The notes beneath the pieces were generated by a model, which was not told the DNA's origin, made no database searches, and saw nothing but the letters and a program-made list of their open reading frames with translations. Below, in pieces: positions 17,671 through 26,921 of a stretch of 64,000 nt of DNA (within the stretch, counting starts at the first letter, position 1; every line of letters starts with the position of its first letter). A program made the translations under genes and the position numbers. The DNA is from Paenibacillus silvestris (GTDB lineage Bacteria > Bacillota > Bacilli > Paenibacillales > NBRC-103111): contig NZ_WTUZ01000010.1 in NCBI RefSeq assembly GCF_009882985.1, positions 310,352 to 374,351 of the forward strand. The letters are read 5' to 3'.

Positions 17671-18699
17671 TTAGAGCTGCACAACCTGACCGGTGCGCAT
17701 CGATTCAAAACATCCATCCATAACCCTCATGACCTGAATGATCTCTCGGCCCGAGGCAAGTGGTTCACGTCCCTCTCGAATAGCAAGGGCAAATTCCTCA
17801 AGCTGCCATTTGAAATTAGGAAATGTAGACTCACAGGATTCCAGCTTCTCTCCATTCAAACTAAGCTCATATTCATCTTTCAAATGCAATAAGCCGTTCG
17901 AACCGATTAAATATCGCTCATAAATACTGTTCTGTGTCGACCATATCCGCTTTCCAGTAAGGCCCACTTCATCGGTAGGGCGGCAGCCTGCGTTAAATGA
18001 CATCCACACATTCGCCATCTGGCCTTCTCCGAAATTCATGGAAATCGCTACTTCGTCTTCACCTGACCAATTCGGGTTATTCGAATGTCCTTGTGCATAG
18101 ACCGACTTAGGTGCTCTGCCATAAGCCCACTGAATGTAATCAAGAATATGGCTTCCCCACAGTGGAATAATAAATCCACCGATTTTCGACTCATCCTTCC
18201 ACCAGTCTGCTGCTGGCTTATCCATATGCGCCAATAGCATGGCATTGATGTTAATCAATTCACCAATGGCTTTGTTTCTCACCTGGCGGATGGATTCCAT
18301 CACCGGTTGATAGAAACGCCTGCTTTGCCCAATCATTAAAGTAACCTGATTAGCTTCCGCCGCATCAGCCATCTGCTCTGCTTCTTGCACATTCATCGCC
18401 ATAGGCTTTTCTACCAGTACATGTTTGCCGGCACGAAGCGCCTTAATCGAATATTCCGCGTGAATATCGTGCGGTAGCAGCAGCAAGAATGCGTCAATAT
18501 CCGGATCATTGACCGCGTCATCATAGGAAGTATAGGTATGCACCCCTTCCCACTTTTCGGCTTCAAGCCGCAGTTTACCTTCATCGCGAGAGACAAGCGC
18601 AACCAATTCTATGAGATCAGATTGCTCCCGTATGGCCGGAAGATGGGACTTCGACACACGTCCCAATCCGACAACGGCTAAGCGCAATTTACGCAGCAT
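17671..18699 (-). CDS. Gfo/Idh/MocA-family oxidoreductase
   Basis: A 342-residue NAD(P)-dependent sugar oxidoreductase. N-terminal Rossmann fold with VVGLGRVSKSHLPAI, then the family signature EKP in VLVEKPMAMNVQEAEQMAD, and a C-terminal substrate domain. These enzymes oxidise or epimerise inositols, glucosides and sugar acids; the exact substrate is not readable here. ATG at 18699 follows AAGGAG. It sits between the binding-protein gene and the 2-hydroxyacid dehydrogenase, with 23 and 40 bp gaps. Confidence 0.9.
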   Translation of the reverse strand: MLRKLRLAVVGLGRVSKSHLPAIREQSDLIELVALVSRDEGKLRLEAEKWEGVHTYTSYDDAVNDPDIDAFLLLLPHDIHAEYSIKALRAGKHVLVEKPMAMNVQEAEQMADAAEANQVTLMIGQSRRFYQPVMESIRQVRNKAIGELININAMLLAHMDKPAADWWKDESKIGGFIIPLWGSHILDYIQWAYGRAPKSVYAQGHSNNPNWSGEDEVAISMNFGEGQMANVWMSFNAGCRPTDEVGLTGKRIWSTQNSIYERYLIGSNGLLHLKDEYELSLNGEKLESCESTFPNFKWQLEEFALAIREGREPLASGREIIQVMRVMDGCFESMRTGQVVQL

Positions 18700-18722
18700 G
18701 CATGCTCCACTCCTTCTTCTCT

Positions 18723-20258
18723 TTATTTACCGCTTTTCCTGTCTTGATAGGACTTATTGAACTCATCTATTATCTTCATGTAGTTGGCATCTGCTTTAAA
18801 CGTTTTTACCATGGCATCCCATGATTCGATTGGTTCTTTCCCCATAATCACTTTGACCTTCATATCATCCATCTTCTTCTTAAAATCTGGCCCCAATTTC
18901 AAATCAGTATCAGACATTAGACCAATGGATACATCAGATACACCATAATTCGCTCGCTCATCAATAATTTTCTTATTACGCTCAAAAGTCGCTTTCGGCA
19001 TGCCTACACGATAAGCCCATAAGTAAGGATCGAATCTTTCGAAAATTTTACCGAAAGAGCTTTGTGATACACTGTCTTTAACCGCTTGATCTGTTGCCGT
19101 TTTGAAACCGTCTACCACCGTAAAGTGGATATCTTTAAGTCCATAACAAGCCAATTCGAAACCTTCCTCAGACGCGCCGTAATCCATCAAGGCCAGGATT
19201 TTCTTCATTTTGGCTTCTGGTACTTTTTTCGGAATCACATACAGCCCTGCGAATCCTGAGCCTGTAGAAACCATTTTACCTGCAGCACTTTCCAGATACG
19301 TCATAGCGACAAAATCCGCTTTCGGATCAAGCTTTTGCGCACCTTCCGTAGCTCGGAAAACACCCTCCGTGGTATCCATTTGAACGCCGACTTTGCCTGC
19401 TTTCGCCATGTTTTCAAAGTCCGTTGTTTTCATAGCAACGAAATCTTCAGGCAATATTTTATCCTTATACATCTTGTTCAGATAAACGAGTCCTTCTCTT
19501 GTTCCCTGTTCTAAATCGGTATCTATCAGTTTGCCATCTTGCTCTTTCCACTTGCCATTACTTTTATTAAAAACATCAAGTACCTTCTCCCAGTTCTTTC
19601 CGTTATACCCATATGTATCAGCTTTGCTATTCTTGTCTGGATCTTTCTCGACAAATGCTTTCATGGCGGTATAGAACTCATCCATGGTATGTGGCATCTT
19701 CAGCCCTACGTTATCCAACCAATCTTGGCGGATATTGAAGAAGCTGCTTCCATGAAGGGGGCGAACCGATGGCAGGATATATTGTTTGCCATTTACTTTC
19801 ACACTGTCCATAATCTCTTTCGGATAAGCGGATAAATTTTTATAATCCTTCAAATATGGCGTCAAATCCCAAAAAGCTCCCTGCTTGATCATCGTGATTG
19901 CCTGCGTTTGCTTCATGTCCTTGATTTTCATCAAATCAGGCATATCGCCTGAAGCCAGCATGACATTCTGCTTCTCTTCCCATGCATTAGGAGAGGCCCA
20001 CGTAATCGTCAACTTGGTATTCGTACGCTTCTCGAATTCCTTGGTTACCGGATTATCCGCTGCGGGTGGCTCCGGTGTGCTAAACTCCGTAAAAATGCTA
20101 ATTTCTGTTGGTGGACCGCTATCTGCAGCAGTTCCTGTTCCCGTTGTTGAAGCTGGTGCTGCTCCGCCTGAGCAGGCGGTCAGGACCGATGTTACCATCA
20201 TGAAGGCTAGAGATACTGGCACCGCTTTGCTCGTCATTGACCTCTCATTTTCTTTCAT
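18723..20258 (-). CDS. Extracellular solute-binding lipoprotein, LplA type
   Basis: Beginning at the ATG at 20258 (AGGAGG six bases upstream), 511 residues. The signal peptide ends in LTAC with Cys29 lipidated, then a Gly/Ala/Thr-rich linker and an LplA-type binding domain. Fifth gene of the eight-gene operon, after its two permeases. It captures the sugar that the two isomerase/epimerases and three dehydrogenases presumably process. The binding domain is only distantly similar to the one at 8611-10281, suggesting a different ligand. Confidence 0.9.
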   Translation of the reverse strand: MKENERSMTSKAVPVSLAFMMVTSVLTACSGGAAPASTTGTGTAADSGPPTEISIFTEFSTPEPPAADNPVTKEFEKRTNTKLTITWASPNAWEEKQNVMLASGDMPDLMKIKDMKQTQAITMIKQGAFWDLTPYLKDYKNLSAYPKEIMDSVKVNGKQYILPSVRPLHGSSFFNIRQDWLDNVGLKMPHTMDEFYTAMKAFVEKDPDKNSKADTYGYNGKNWEKVLDVFNKSNGKWKEQDGKLIDTDLEQGTREGLVYLNKMYKDKILPEDFVAMKTTDFENMAKAGKVGVQMDTTEGVFRATEGAQKLDPKADFVAMTYLESAAGKMVSTGSGFAGLYVIPKKVPEAKMKKILALMDYGASEEGFELACYGLKDIHFTVVDGFKTATDQAVKDSVSQSSFGKIFERFDPYLWAYRVGMPKATFERNKKIIDERANYGVSDVSIGLMSDTDLKLGPDFKKKMDDMKVKVIMGKEPIESWDAMVKTFKADANYMKIIDEFNKSYQDRKSGK

Positions 20259-20286
20259 ACAGACCCTCCTCATTCATTTTAAAAGA

Positions 20287-21168
20287 TTATCCTTTCACCG
20301 AACCCAGCATGACGCCTTTGGCAAAATGCTTTTGCAGGAACGGATAAACACACAGGATGGGTAACGTCGCGATAACGACAGCTGCCATTTTTAAAGTTTC
20401 GGTAGGGATGTTTTGTTCAGCCATCATCTCTGCTGCAGCCGCTCCCCCGGCTTGAGTCGATGAATCGATTAACATATTGCGAAGCACGAGCTGGAGCGGC
20501 CACTTGGTGTAGTCATTGATGTATAGAACCGCACTAAAGAATGTGTTCCAGTATGCGACTGCATAGAATAGTCCAAATGCGGCAAGAGCAGGTAGAGACA
20601 AAGGAAGGACAATTCGGAAGAAAACGCCGATATCCGTTGAACCGTCAATGATTGCGGATTCTTCTAATTCAACAGGAATACTATCGAAGAAGCTTTTCAT
20701 AAGAATGACGTACCACCCGCTTGTCAGCACCGGTAGAATTAATGACCAGACACTGTTAATCAATCCCAAGTCACGAACCAACAAGTAAGGCGGGATCAGT
20801 CCTGGGCTGAATAAAAGGGTTATTAAAATCAATAACATGATCAGTCTTCTGCCTTGCAATCGCTTTCGTGATAAACCATAAGCAAGGGCGGCAGTTACCA
20901 CAAGGCTAAGAGCAGTTCCAACAGTAGCTAGGAAACCACTGATCATCGTTGCATGTTGAAAGGCTGACGTAGACAACAAATATTTGTAGGAATCGAGTGT
21001 CCATTTTTGCGGAAATAAGAGATAACCTTGCTTTTGAATGTACTCTGCCGGATCCGTAAACGAAACAACAAAGACATAATAAAGCGGAAAAATGGTAATG
21101 ATCGCTATAATACCGAGTACAATAATATTCACCGTATCGAATAGGCGTTCGCCTAATCTTCGACTCAT
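20287..21168 (-). CDS. Carbohydrate ABC transporter permease, LplC/YtcP type
   Basis: From the ATG at 21168 (GGGGTGAG upstream), 293 residues; a GTG three codons earlier is an alternative. Six predicted membrane segments, EAA loop LEESAIIDGSTDIG, and the family C-terminus FAKGVMLGSVKG. Fourth gene of the operon, 28 bp before the binding protein gene. Confidence 0.91.
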   Translation of the reverse strand: MSRRLGERLFDTVNIIVLGIIAIITIFPLYYVFVVSFTDPAEYIQKQGYLLFPQKWTLDSYKYLLSTSAFQHATMISGFLATVGTALSLVVTAALAYGLSRKRLQGRRLIMLLILITLLFSPGLIPPYLLVRDLGLINSVWSLILPVLTSGWYVILMKSFFDSIPVELEESAIIDGSTDIGVFFRIVLPLSLPALAAFGLFYAVAYWNTFFSAVLYINDYTKWPLQLVLRNMLIDSSTQAGGAAAAEMMAEQNIPTETLKMAAVVIATLPILCVYPFLQKHFAKGVMLGSVKG

Positions 21169-21200
21169 TATTCTCACCCCGTTTCCCCTAGTTGCGGAGA

Positions 21201-22166
21201 TTAGTATACGCCTTCTTCACCAAATCGTTTAGCCAGCTTATTGGCTGCAATAACCAGAATCAATCCAACCACAGATTTGAACAATCCGACGGCGGTACTG
21301 AAGCTGAACTGCCCCTGCTGGATGCCTAGCCGGTAAGCATACGTTTCAAATACATCGGCCACACTCGAAACGGCTCCGTTCATCATCAGAAATACTTGCT
21401 CGAAGCCAACGTCCATAATGTGCCCGAGCTTGAGGATGAACAAAATGATAATAACACTTCGAATTGCAGGCAGCGTTACGTGCCAAGCTTGCCGCATACG
21501 GCCCGCTCCGTCCATTTTAGCCGCTTCATAAAGTCCTGGATCGACTCCCGCGATAGCGGCAAGGAAAATGATCGTTCCCCAACCAGCCTCTTTCCAGACG
21601 TTCTGCACCGTAAGCAGTATCCAGAAACTGTTTGCATTCGTTAGAAAATCGTATTTGGCAAACCCTAAACTGACTAGCATCTTATTAATAATTCCCGATG
21701 ATTGCGATAACAGTAAGAAAGTAATCCCTGCGATAATGACCCATGAAAGAAAGTGCGGCATATAGACAATGGATTGAATCCATTTCTTGTAGACTGCACT
21801 CCGCAGTTCATTCAATAATAGAGCAAGTAAAATCGGCAGCGGGAAAAAGAAAACGAGACTGAGCAAACTAATAGCCATTGTATTTCGAAATAAGAGGTAG
21901 AAGTCTTGGTTTGAGAAAAAACGGATAAAATGTTCAAAGCCGACCCACTCGCTGCCAGATACCCCTAGGTAGGGCGAGTAATCTTGGAAGGCGATGACAA
22001 CACCCCACATAGGGACATATTTGAAGATCAGGAAAAATAATAATCCTGGAGCAATTAACACATACAGAAATTTATCTCGTCTAAGTCCATGCAGCACATG
22101 TTTCCATCTGCTCTGCGGGACTACTTCTGATAGACTCACGCTATGCACTTCACTCTGAGCTGCCAT
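21201..22166 (-). CDS. Carbohydrate ABC transporter permease, LplB/YtcO type
   Basis: A 321-residue MalF-like permease with six membrane segments and EAA loop YEAAKMDGAGRMRQ. ATG at 22166 follows AAAGGAGGTG, a strong ribosome site. Third gene of the operon, 17 bp after an isomerase/epimerase gene. Confidence 0.92.
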   Translation of the reverse strand: MAAQSEVHSVSLSEVVPQSRWKHVLHGLRRDKFLYVLIAPGLLFFLIFKYVPMWGVVIAFQDYSPYLGVSGSEWVGFEHFIRFFSNQDFYLLFRNTMAISLLSLVFFFPLPILLALLLNELRSAVYKKWIQSIVYMPHFLSWVIIAGITFLLLSQSSGIINKMLVSLGFAKYDFLTNANSFWILLTVQNVWKEAGWGTIIFLAAIAGVDPGLYEAAKMDGAGRMRQAWHVTLPAIRSVIIILFILKLGHIMDVGFEQVFLMMNGAVSSVADVFETYAYRLGIQQGQFSFSTAVGLFKSVVGLILVIAANKLAKRFGEEGVY

Positions 22167-22183
22167 TCACATTGCACCTCCTT

Positions 22184-22981
22184 TTACTTAAAAAGCGACT
22201 TCGCATACGCAAGATCTTCCGTGATGTAGCGGTCCTTGTTGGCCAAATCGGTATACTCTGCTGTCAAACAGATGACACCAGCATAGTTGCGCTCTTTCAC
22301 ATAGGTAGCAATCCTCGGCCAGTGTGCCATGCCATGCCGTCCCGTCGTGAAATGCCGCTTCCACTCCGCTGTTTCGGCCTCGGGGCCATTGCTTCGCATA
22401 AAATAGCCATTCTTCAAATTCACCATTGCCAGATGGGACCAAACGATGTCCAATCCATATTCAGGCTGCTGCCCCGCGAAGGCATCGTGCGCTGCATCCC
22501 AGACCACACCGATATGATCGGAACTTAAGGGTTCCATCAACTTCATAATGCCATTCGAATCGATGATATAGTTTCCGTAATGTTGCTGAATACCTACCTT
22601 CACTCCATACTTGGCGCAAAGGGGGACAAGCTCTTCCAGCTTCCGCTTGGTCCTTTCTTCCGTCGCCTTATAGCCATCCTGATCGATGTTGATCATGATT
22701 CGGATCATCGGTACCCCCGCTTCCGAACATGCGGCGAATATCGATTCATCTGTTGTAGCAGCAACGCTAAAAATTTTAACCCCTTGCTCGCTTAGCCCCT
22801 TGGCAAATTCCGGCAGTGTTGTCCTAGCTGTCTCTGGCTCTACCTGAAATCCAGCTCGAATCGGAAGCTCGATGCCATCAAATCCGGTCCGGCTTACAAA
22901 ACTGGCTAGCTCGGGAGCCGTCAAATCCTTCCAATGCTTCACAAACAGGGAAAATGAATAAGGTTTATCCGATTGTTCCAC
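22184..22981 (-). CDS. Sugar phosphate isomerase/epimerase (AP-endonuclease-2-type TIM barrel)
   Basis: A 265-residue TIM-barrel protein of the xylose isomerase-like / IolE-IolI family. Visible features are the strand-1 start FSLFVKHWKDLT, GFDGIELPIR (metal-site region), the central KVGIQQHYGNYI and VVWDAAHDA. Metal-dependent isomerisation or epimerisation of a sugar or inositol is expected. Probable GTG start at 22981 with GGGAG about 11 bases upstream. Second gene of the operon, in tandem with a related barrel gene. Confidence 0.87.
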   Translation of the reverse strand: MEQSDKPYSFSLFVKHWKDLTAPELASFVSRTGFDGIELPIRAGFQVEPETARTTLPEFAKGLSEQGVKIFSVAATTDESIFAACSEAGVPMIRIMINIDQDGYKATEERTKRKLEELVPLCAKYGVKVGIQQHYGNYIIDSNGIMKLMEPLSSDHIGVVWDAAHDAFAGQQPEYGLDIVWSHLAMVNLKNGYFMRSNGPEAETAEWKRHFTTGRHGMAHWPRIATYVKERNYAGVICLTAEYTDLANKDRYITEDLAYAKSLFK

Positions 22982-23009
22982 AGCAGCCTACACTCCCTCA
23001 ACGAATTTT

Positions 23010-23948
23010 TTATATGTTAACGTTAGATTTCGTGACTCTAAGCAGATGCTGCACATCGTTGTAGCATTGCCCAGCCAATTCGGTATGTACGGGAAGGTCA
23101 GAGCCAGGCTTGCTCACGCTTTCAACGGTGAGATAACCGCTGTACCCGATTTGTTCCAGCCCGCGAAACACTTCGTACCAGTCAATCCCGCCTTGATTAA
23201 TGAGCCTATGACAGAAGTATTGATCCTCCTGCTTGCTCCTCTTTGGTATGACCCTGTGGTATCGACCAATGTGCGGCACATAATCACTATATTCGAATGC
23301 CCAGGGATACTGATTGCCTTCTAATTTCACAATATCCTTGATATGAACGTTGAAGAGGTATGGCTTTAACCGCTTAATCGTTTCTATTCCGTAATCAGTC
23401 GGTACCTGATACAAATTTACTGGATCCATGATTAGTCCGACATTGCTGCGCCCTACCGCTTCTACAAAAGCAATGGAGGAATCGGCATGATCACAAAGCG
23501 TGCCATGATGCATCTCAATAACCGCCCGGATATTCCGACTGCTTGCCGCATCGGCGCATCGCTTGAACCATGTAACAGCCTTCGCATAATCCTCCTTGGA
23601 CACCTCATCGGAATGCTGAAATCCAGGGTTCAATCGCATCATGCCGCATCCAATGATGGAGGCAAAATGGAGATAGCGCTCCCATTTCAGAAATTCGGCT
23701 TCATTCTCTTCTTCCGTGTTGCATGCGAAATTTCCGACAAACAGCGAAAGATTGGTCGGTGTAAGACGATAACCCGCAAGCAAGCCTTTAATCTGCTCCG
23801 CTCGTTCTTGTGAGATATGACTGTCTTTCAATTCACCAACACCACGAATCTCGACGCCCTCATAACCAATAGCTGCTGCATCTTTCAAAAAATGCTCAAT
23901 GGTTGAATCATCATACATATTACCGCCTAAAACGATCATCGTTACCAT
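23010..23948 (-). CDS. Sugar phosphate isomerase/epimerase (TIM barrel), first gene of the operon
   Basis: Starting at the ATG at 23948 (GGAGAGG five bases upstream), 312 residues; the frame extends 15 codons further without a ribosome site. The barrel contains GYEGVEIRGVG, the metal-site segment IEMHHGTLCDH, GLIMDPVNLYQ and the late strand GYSGYLTVES. Related to the preceding barrel family but not a close duplicate. It leads an operon of eight genes with gaps of 17-40 bp. A SigA-type promoter and a cre-like site lie directly upstream. Confidence 0.88.
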   Translation of the reverse strand: MVTMIVLGGNMYDDSTIEHFLKDAAAIGYEGVEIRGVGELKDSHISQERAEQIKGLLAGYRLTPTNLSLFVGNFACNTEEENEAEFLKWERYLHFASIIGCGMMRLNPGFQHSDEVSKEDYAKAVTWFKRCADAASSRNIRAVIEMHHGTLCDHADSSIAFVEAVGRSNVGLIMDPVNLYQVPTDYGIETIKRLKPYLFNVHIKDIVKLEGNQYPWAFEYSDYVPHIGRYHRVIPKRSKQEDQYFCHRLINQGGIDWYEVFRGLEQIGYSGYLTVESVSKPGSDLPVHTELAGQCYNDVQHLLRVTKSNVNI

Positions 23949-23961
23949 CCCGCCCTCTCCG

Positions 23962-23975
23962 TAATAGCGCTTACA
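23962..23975. promoter_or_regulatory. cre-like site just downstream of the operon promoter
   Basis: Minus strand TGTAAGCGCTATTA matches TGNAANCGNWWNCA with one mismatch. It lies between the predicted transcription start (about 23982) and the first start codon, a classic roadblock position for CcpA. Confidence 0.5.
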
Positions 23976-23988
23976 ATTGTATGAGGAT

Positions 23989-24018
23989 ATCATAAATTAT
24001 ATCTGTAACTTATGTCAA
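23989..24018 (-). promoter_or_regulatory. SigA-type promoter of the eight-gene sugar operon
   Basis: Minus strand TTGACA (24018-24013), 18-bp spacer, TATGAT (23994-23989). The divergent 232-bp gap to the ROK regulator is very AT-rich and probably also carries the ROK operator; I could not identify it. Confidence 0.65.
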
Positions 24019-24180
24019 GATTTAAATTAAGTACTCTATTTTATATTAATACAACCTTAATTTATTAGAAAATCATTGATCTTTGTTCTGATTTTTATTA
24101 AAGTAAGGTCATTACCACTATTCGTATGGGTTCAGGTATAATCGGTTTAATTACATAATGAAATAGCGACGGTGAGACTC

Positions 24181-25386
24181 ATGTTAAGTCCATATAAAAG
24201 TGATCAAAAGGGTACTAAAACCAGCATCATTCAAGCTTTGCGCATGCACGGCTCCATGCCACGGATTAAACTAACGAAAGTTACGGAATTAAGCAGAGCT
24301 ACAATTTCTTCCACGATTTCTGAGCTCATGGATTGTAATCTTGTCAAAGAAACCGAAAAAGCCCCTTCAACAGGGGGCCGACCTGCTATTTCGCTCGAAC
24401 TTGTCCCAGGATCACCTGGTATTATGGGAGCTGATTTGGATAATCAAGTATGGACGCTTGGTGTGTTTGATTTACTGGGGAATGTCCTACATCTGACGAG
24501 AATACCAGTCAGCTCCCCATTACCAGAGATCGCGATCCAGGAATTAACGGATCATACCGCAAAGTTTGTTAAGGAATTGGATATTGGCGTAATCAAATTG
24601 TTCGGTCTTGGAGTCCCCGGTCTTGTCGACACCAGACGAGGTATTATTAAAAGCGCCTCCGATTTGGGCTGGTCGAACGTGGAGATTGAGGATATGGTAA
24701 GCACCAAGCTTGGTTGGCCCACCGTAGCAATAAACAGGCACCGTGCACGTGGACTTGCCGAATGCCGTTTTGGTTCAGGAAGCAGCTATAAACACATGAT
24801 CTATGTTGGGGTCGGCTCTGGTATTGCTGCTGGCATCTTCAATGATCGCCAGCTGGTTTCAGGTTCTTTCGGCGGAGCAGGTGAGCTCGGACATATTACC
24901 GTAGAACCAGATGGACCTGTTTGTCCATGTGGGAATAACGGATGTTTACACCTCTACTCGACGGCTTCTGCCATCGAACAGGAAGCGCGCAGGCAACTCC
25001 GTTCTGGACATGAAGAAAGTACGCTTAACCAAGTTATAGCAGGAAACGACCTCCAGCTTCTGCAGGCTAAGGACGTTTGCTTAGCCGCAGATCAAGGCGA
25101 TGCTTTGGCGATACGCATCATCAATCGTGCCGCTACTTATCTCGGCATCGCTTTGGCCAATCTGGTTAATTTACTGAACCCGGAGGCCATTATTCTCGGA
25201 GGCTCCATACCTAGCATGTGCAGCACTTATGTCCAAACCGCTACGAAAGTCATGAAGCAGCGGTCCATGATGGCCCTCTCTGCCGGCATAGCGGTGGACA
25301 CGGCTGTTTTACCCGAAGTCGGGGGTGCTCTCGGTGCCATTAATTTTGCACTTGATCAGCATTTTTCTTATACTATGATTCAGTAA
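24181..25386 (+). CDS. ROK-family transcriptional regulator (XylR/NagC type)
   Basis: From the ATG at 24181 (GGTGAG five bases upstream), 401 residues. Residues 10-60 form a winged helix-turn-helix (VTELSRATISSTISELMD), followed by the ROK fold. The sugar-binding motif GAGELGH is at 232-238 and the zinc knuckle CPCGNNGC at 248-255. The usual Glu after the last zinc Cys is His257 (CLH), and the kinase catalytic ND is replaced by NRH, so it is a regulator, not a kinase. Divergent from the sugar operon and most likely its repressor (inference). A TATAAT box lies at 24137-24142. Confidence 0.9.
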   Translation: MLSPYKSDQKGTKTSIIQALRMHGSMPRIKLTKVTELSRATISSTISELMDCNLVKETEKAPSTGGRPAISLELVPGSPGIMGADLDNQVWTLGVFDLLGNVLHLTRIPVSSPLPEIAIQELTDHTAKFVKELDIGVIKLFGLGVPGLVDTRRGIIKSASDLGWSNVEIEDMVSTKLGWPTVAINRHRARGLAECRFGSGSSYKHMIYVGVGSGIAAGIFNDRQLVSGSFGGAGELGHITVEPDGPVCPCGNNGCLHLYSTASAIEQEARRQLRSGHEESTLNQVIAGNDLQLLQAKDVCLAADQGDALAIRIINRAATYLGIALANLVNLLNPEAIILGGSIPSMCSTYVQTATKVMKQRSMMALSAGIAVDTAVLPEVGGALGAINFALDQHFSYTMIQ

Positions 25387-25398
25387 AATGAGTAGCAA

Positions 25399-25441
25399 TA
25401 AAGCCTCCAGCCCACTTTGAGAGTGGTCCTGGAGGCTTTTG
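25399..25441. terminator. Bidirectional terminator between ROK regulator and BASS transporter
   Basis: AAAGCCTCCAG and CTGGAGGCTTT pair as an 11-bp stem around an 18-base loop, with an A run on one side and TTTT on the other. It serves the two convergent genes. Confidence 0.85.
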
Positions 25442-25463
25442 TCAATTTCACGTACGATCTCAA

Positions 25464-26426
25464 TTAGGCAGCTTTGGCTGTGTGACCATTAATTCCGTAA
25501 CTCTTAGCTAGACGCTGTCCAAATACGGCCGCCAGAATTTGCTGAAACAGCATACCCGCAACAACAGGAAGCGCCACGGGAGGTGGAAAAAAGCTGATAG
25601 CTAGCACCGCGCCTGCACTTAAATTTCGCATCCCGGAATTAAAAGTTAAGGCTATTGTGACTTCACGTTCCCATTTCATCATTCGTGACACTAGCCAACC
25701 TGCCAAATACCCGATGGTAGCACTTGCGAAAGCGATTACAATAATTTTAACCAATTGCCCGTTCATGTTCTTTAGATAAGGAGCTATGACCGAAGAATTA
25801 ATAGCGACGACCACAAATAGTCCTATTTTTGAAAAAGGTGCGAGCCGTGGTCCCCATGTGGTTTTAATTTTACCTTTGGTCCACTGATTAAGGAACGTGC
25901 CAATCAATGATGGAATTACGACCATGAGGAATAACCCTCTCATAATTTCCCATTGGTCCATATGTACTTTCGCTCCAACGATAAGTGATAGACTAAGTGG
26001 CACAATGAATGGCGATAGCAGCGTGTCAAGCAAGATAAGCGCCAAAGTAAGCGCTATATTTCCTCCGTATATGGTAACCCACACCAAGCTGACTACGCCG
26101 GTAGGAATAACGAATAGGAGAACAAAACCAGTCTGAGTCAAGTCATCACCTGGAAAGAACAGCGAGCCAGCTCCCCACCCAAGTAACGGCATGGCAAGAT
26201 GCAGAATGATAAAGTTAGCAATAATCGGCAGAGGATGCATCATCACCTTCTGTAAATCTTTAAAATTAGAGCCAATACTACCGAAGAACGTCATCATTGC
26301 AAATATCCATGGTACTAGAAAACTAAGATTGTGCAGCCAAACGCTGCCAATTAGCCCTACTGCGACAGCCGTTGGTGTGATAAATGGCATTGCTTTCTCG
26401 AGCGTTTTATTCAATCGGATAAGCAT
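25464..26426 (-). CDS. Bile acid:sodium symporter (BASS) family transporter
   Basis: A 320-residue membrane protein with nine or ten predicted segments. The glycine-rich GSIGSNF near residue 50 and the late segment FNSGMRNLSAGAVLA match BASS-family cores that bind sodium. Bacterial members move organic anions such as pantoate or keto acids, so bile acid is only the family name. ATG at 26426 follows AAAGGAGG. It stands alone between convergent terminators. Confidence 0.85.
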   Translation of the reverse strand: MLIRLNKTLEKAMPFITPTAVAVGLIGSVWLHNLSFLVPWIFAMMTFFGSIGSNFKDLQKVMMHPLPIIANFIILHLAMPLLGWGAGSLFFPGDDLTQTGFVLLFVIPTGVVSLVWVTIYGGNIALTLALILLDTLLSPFIVPLSLSLIVGAKVHMDQWEIMRGLFLMVVIPSLIGTFLNQWTKGKIKTTWGPRLAPFSKIGLFVVVAINSSVIAPYLKNMNGQLVKIIVIAFASATIGYLAGWLVSRMMKWEREVTIALTFNSGMRNLSAGAVLAISFFPPPVALPVVAGMLFQQILAAVFGQRLAKSYGINGHTAKAA

Positions 26427-26556
26427 GTAAACCCCTCCTTTCTCTTTATTAAAGATTCATTGTCATTACGAAACAATTGTAATTGTATCACAATTTCTTG
26501 TGTTGAAACGCTTCAATTAAAAAGAGGGTGTTTCTAAGCATGAATCAAGCGAAGCA

Positions 26557-26576
26557 AAAGTATAAACTTATACTTT
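26557..26576. repeat. Perfect 20-bp dyad
   Basis: AAAGTATAA and TTATACTTT are perfect inverted arms separated by AC. It is about 130 bp upstream of the BASS transporter start. It is AT-rich like a repressor operator, but no adjacent gene claims it. Confidence 0.5.
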
Positions 26577-26585
26577 CTATTTACT

Positions 26586-26620
26586 AAAAAGGAGCCAGCG
26601 ATCAAATCGCTGACTCCTTT
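26586..26620 (-). terminator. Intrinsic terminator-like hairpin
   Basis: AAAGGAGCCAGCGAT and ATCGCTGACTCCTTT form a 15-bp stem with one mismatch; on the minus strand it is followed by TTTTTAG. It may end transcripts of the oxidoreductase at 26940, although it lies 320 bp beyond that stop codon. Confidence 0.6.
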
Positions 26621-26896
26621 ATGTGGTCCTGCTACCATGCCTGCTTCCATCTTTTACCTACCTAGACTCGGGGGTAACGGCTTGCTCTCGCGGCTGCTGG
26701 TATTCTCCCACCCCGTGCTTATCCCCAATTTTTAACTGGAAATTATGGAGCTAATTTGCTTTAAATCAGCTGGTACCAGGCGAATAGCTGGAAATTCTCC
26801 CGCTATTTCCTCAAGTTTCGCCTAAAATCGGGCGCAGCGGCTGATTTAACAGGAGAAACTCCAGTTATTCTATCTGTAGCCTCTTTCTGCACCATG

Positions 26897-26921
26897 AATA
26901 ACTGGAGAAACTCCAGTTATT
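26897..26921. repeat. Inverted repeat just beyond the NAD(P)H oxidoreductase gene
   Basis: AATAACTGGAG and CTCCAGTTATT are perfect 11-bp arms around AAA. It starts 19 bp from the stop codon at 26940 and probably forms the first 3' stem-loop of that transcript. It has no T run. Confidence 0.6.

Noticed and set aside
26511-26526. TTGAAACGCTTCAA near the BASS transporter as a cre site
   Set aside because: It is too short: aligning one half to the CcpA consensus puts the other half out of register by two bases.
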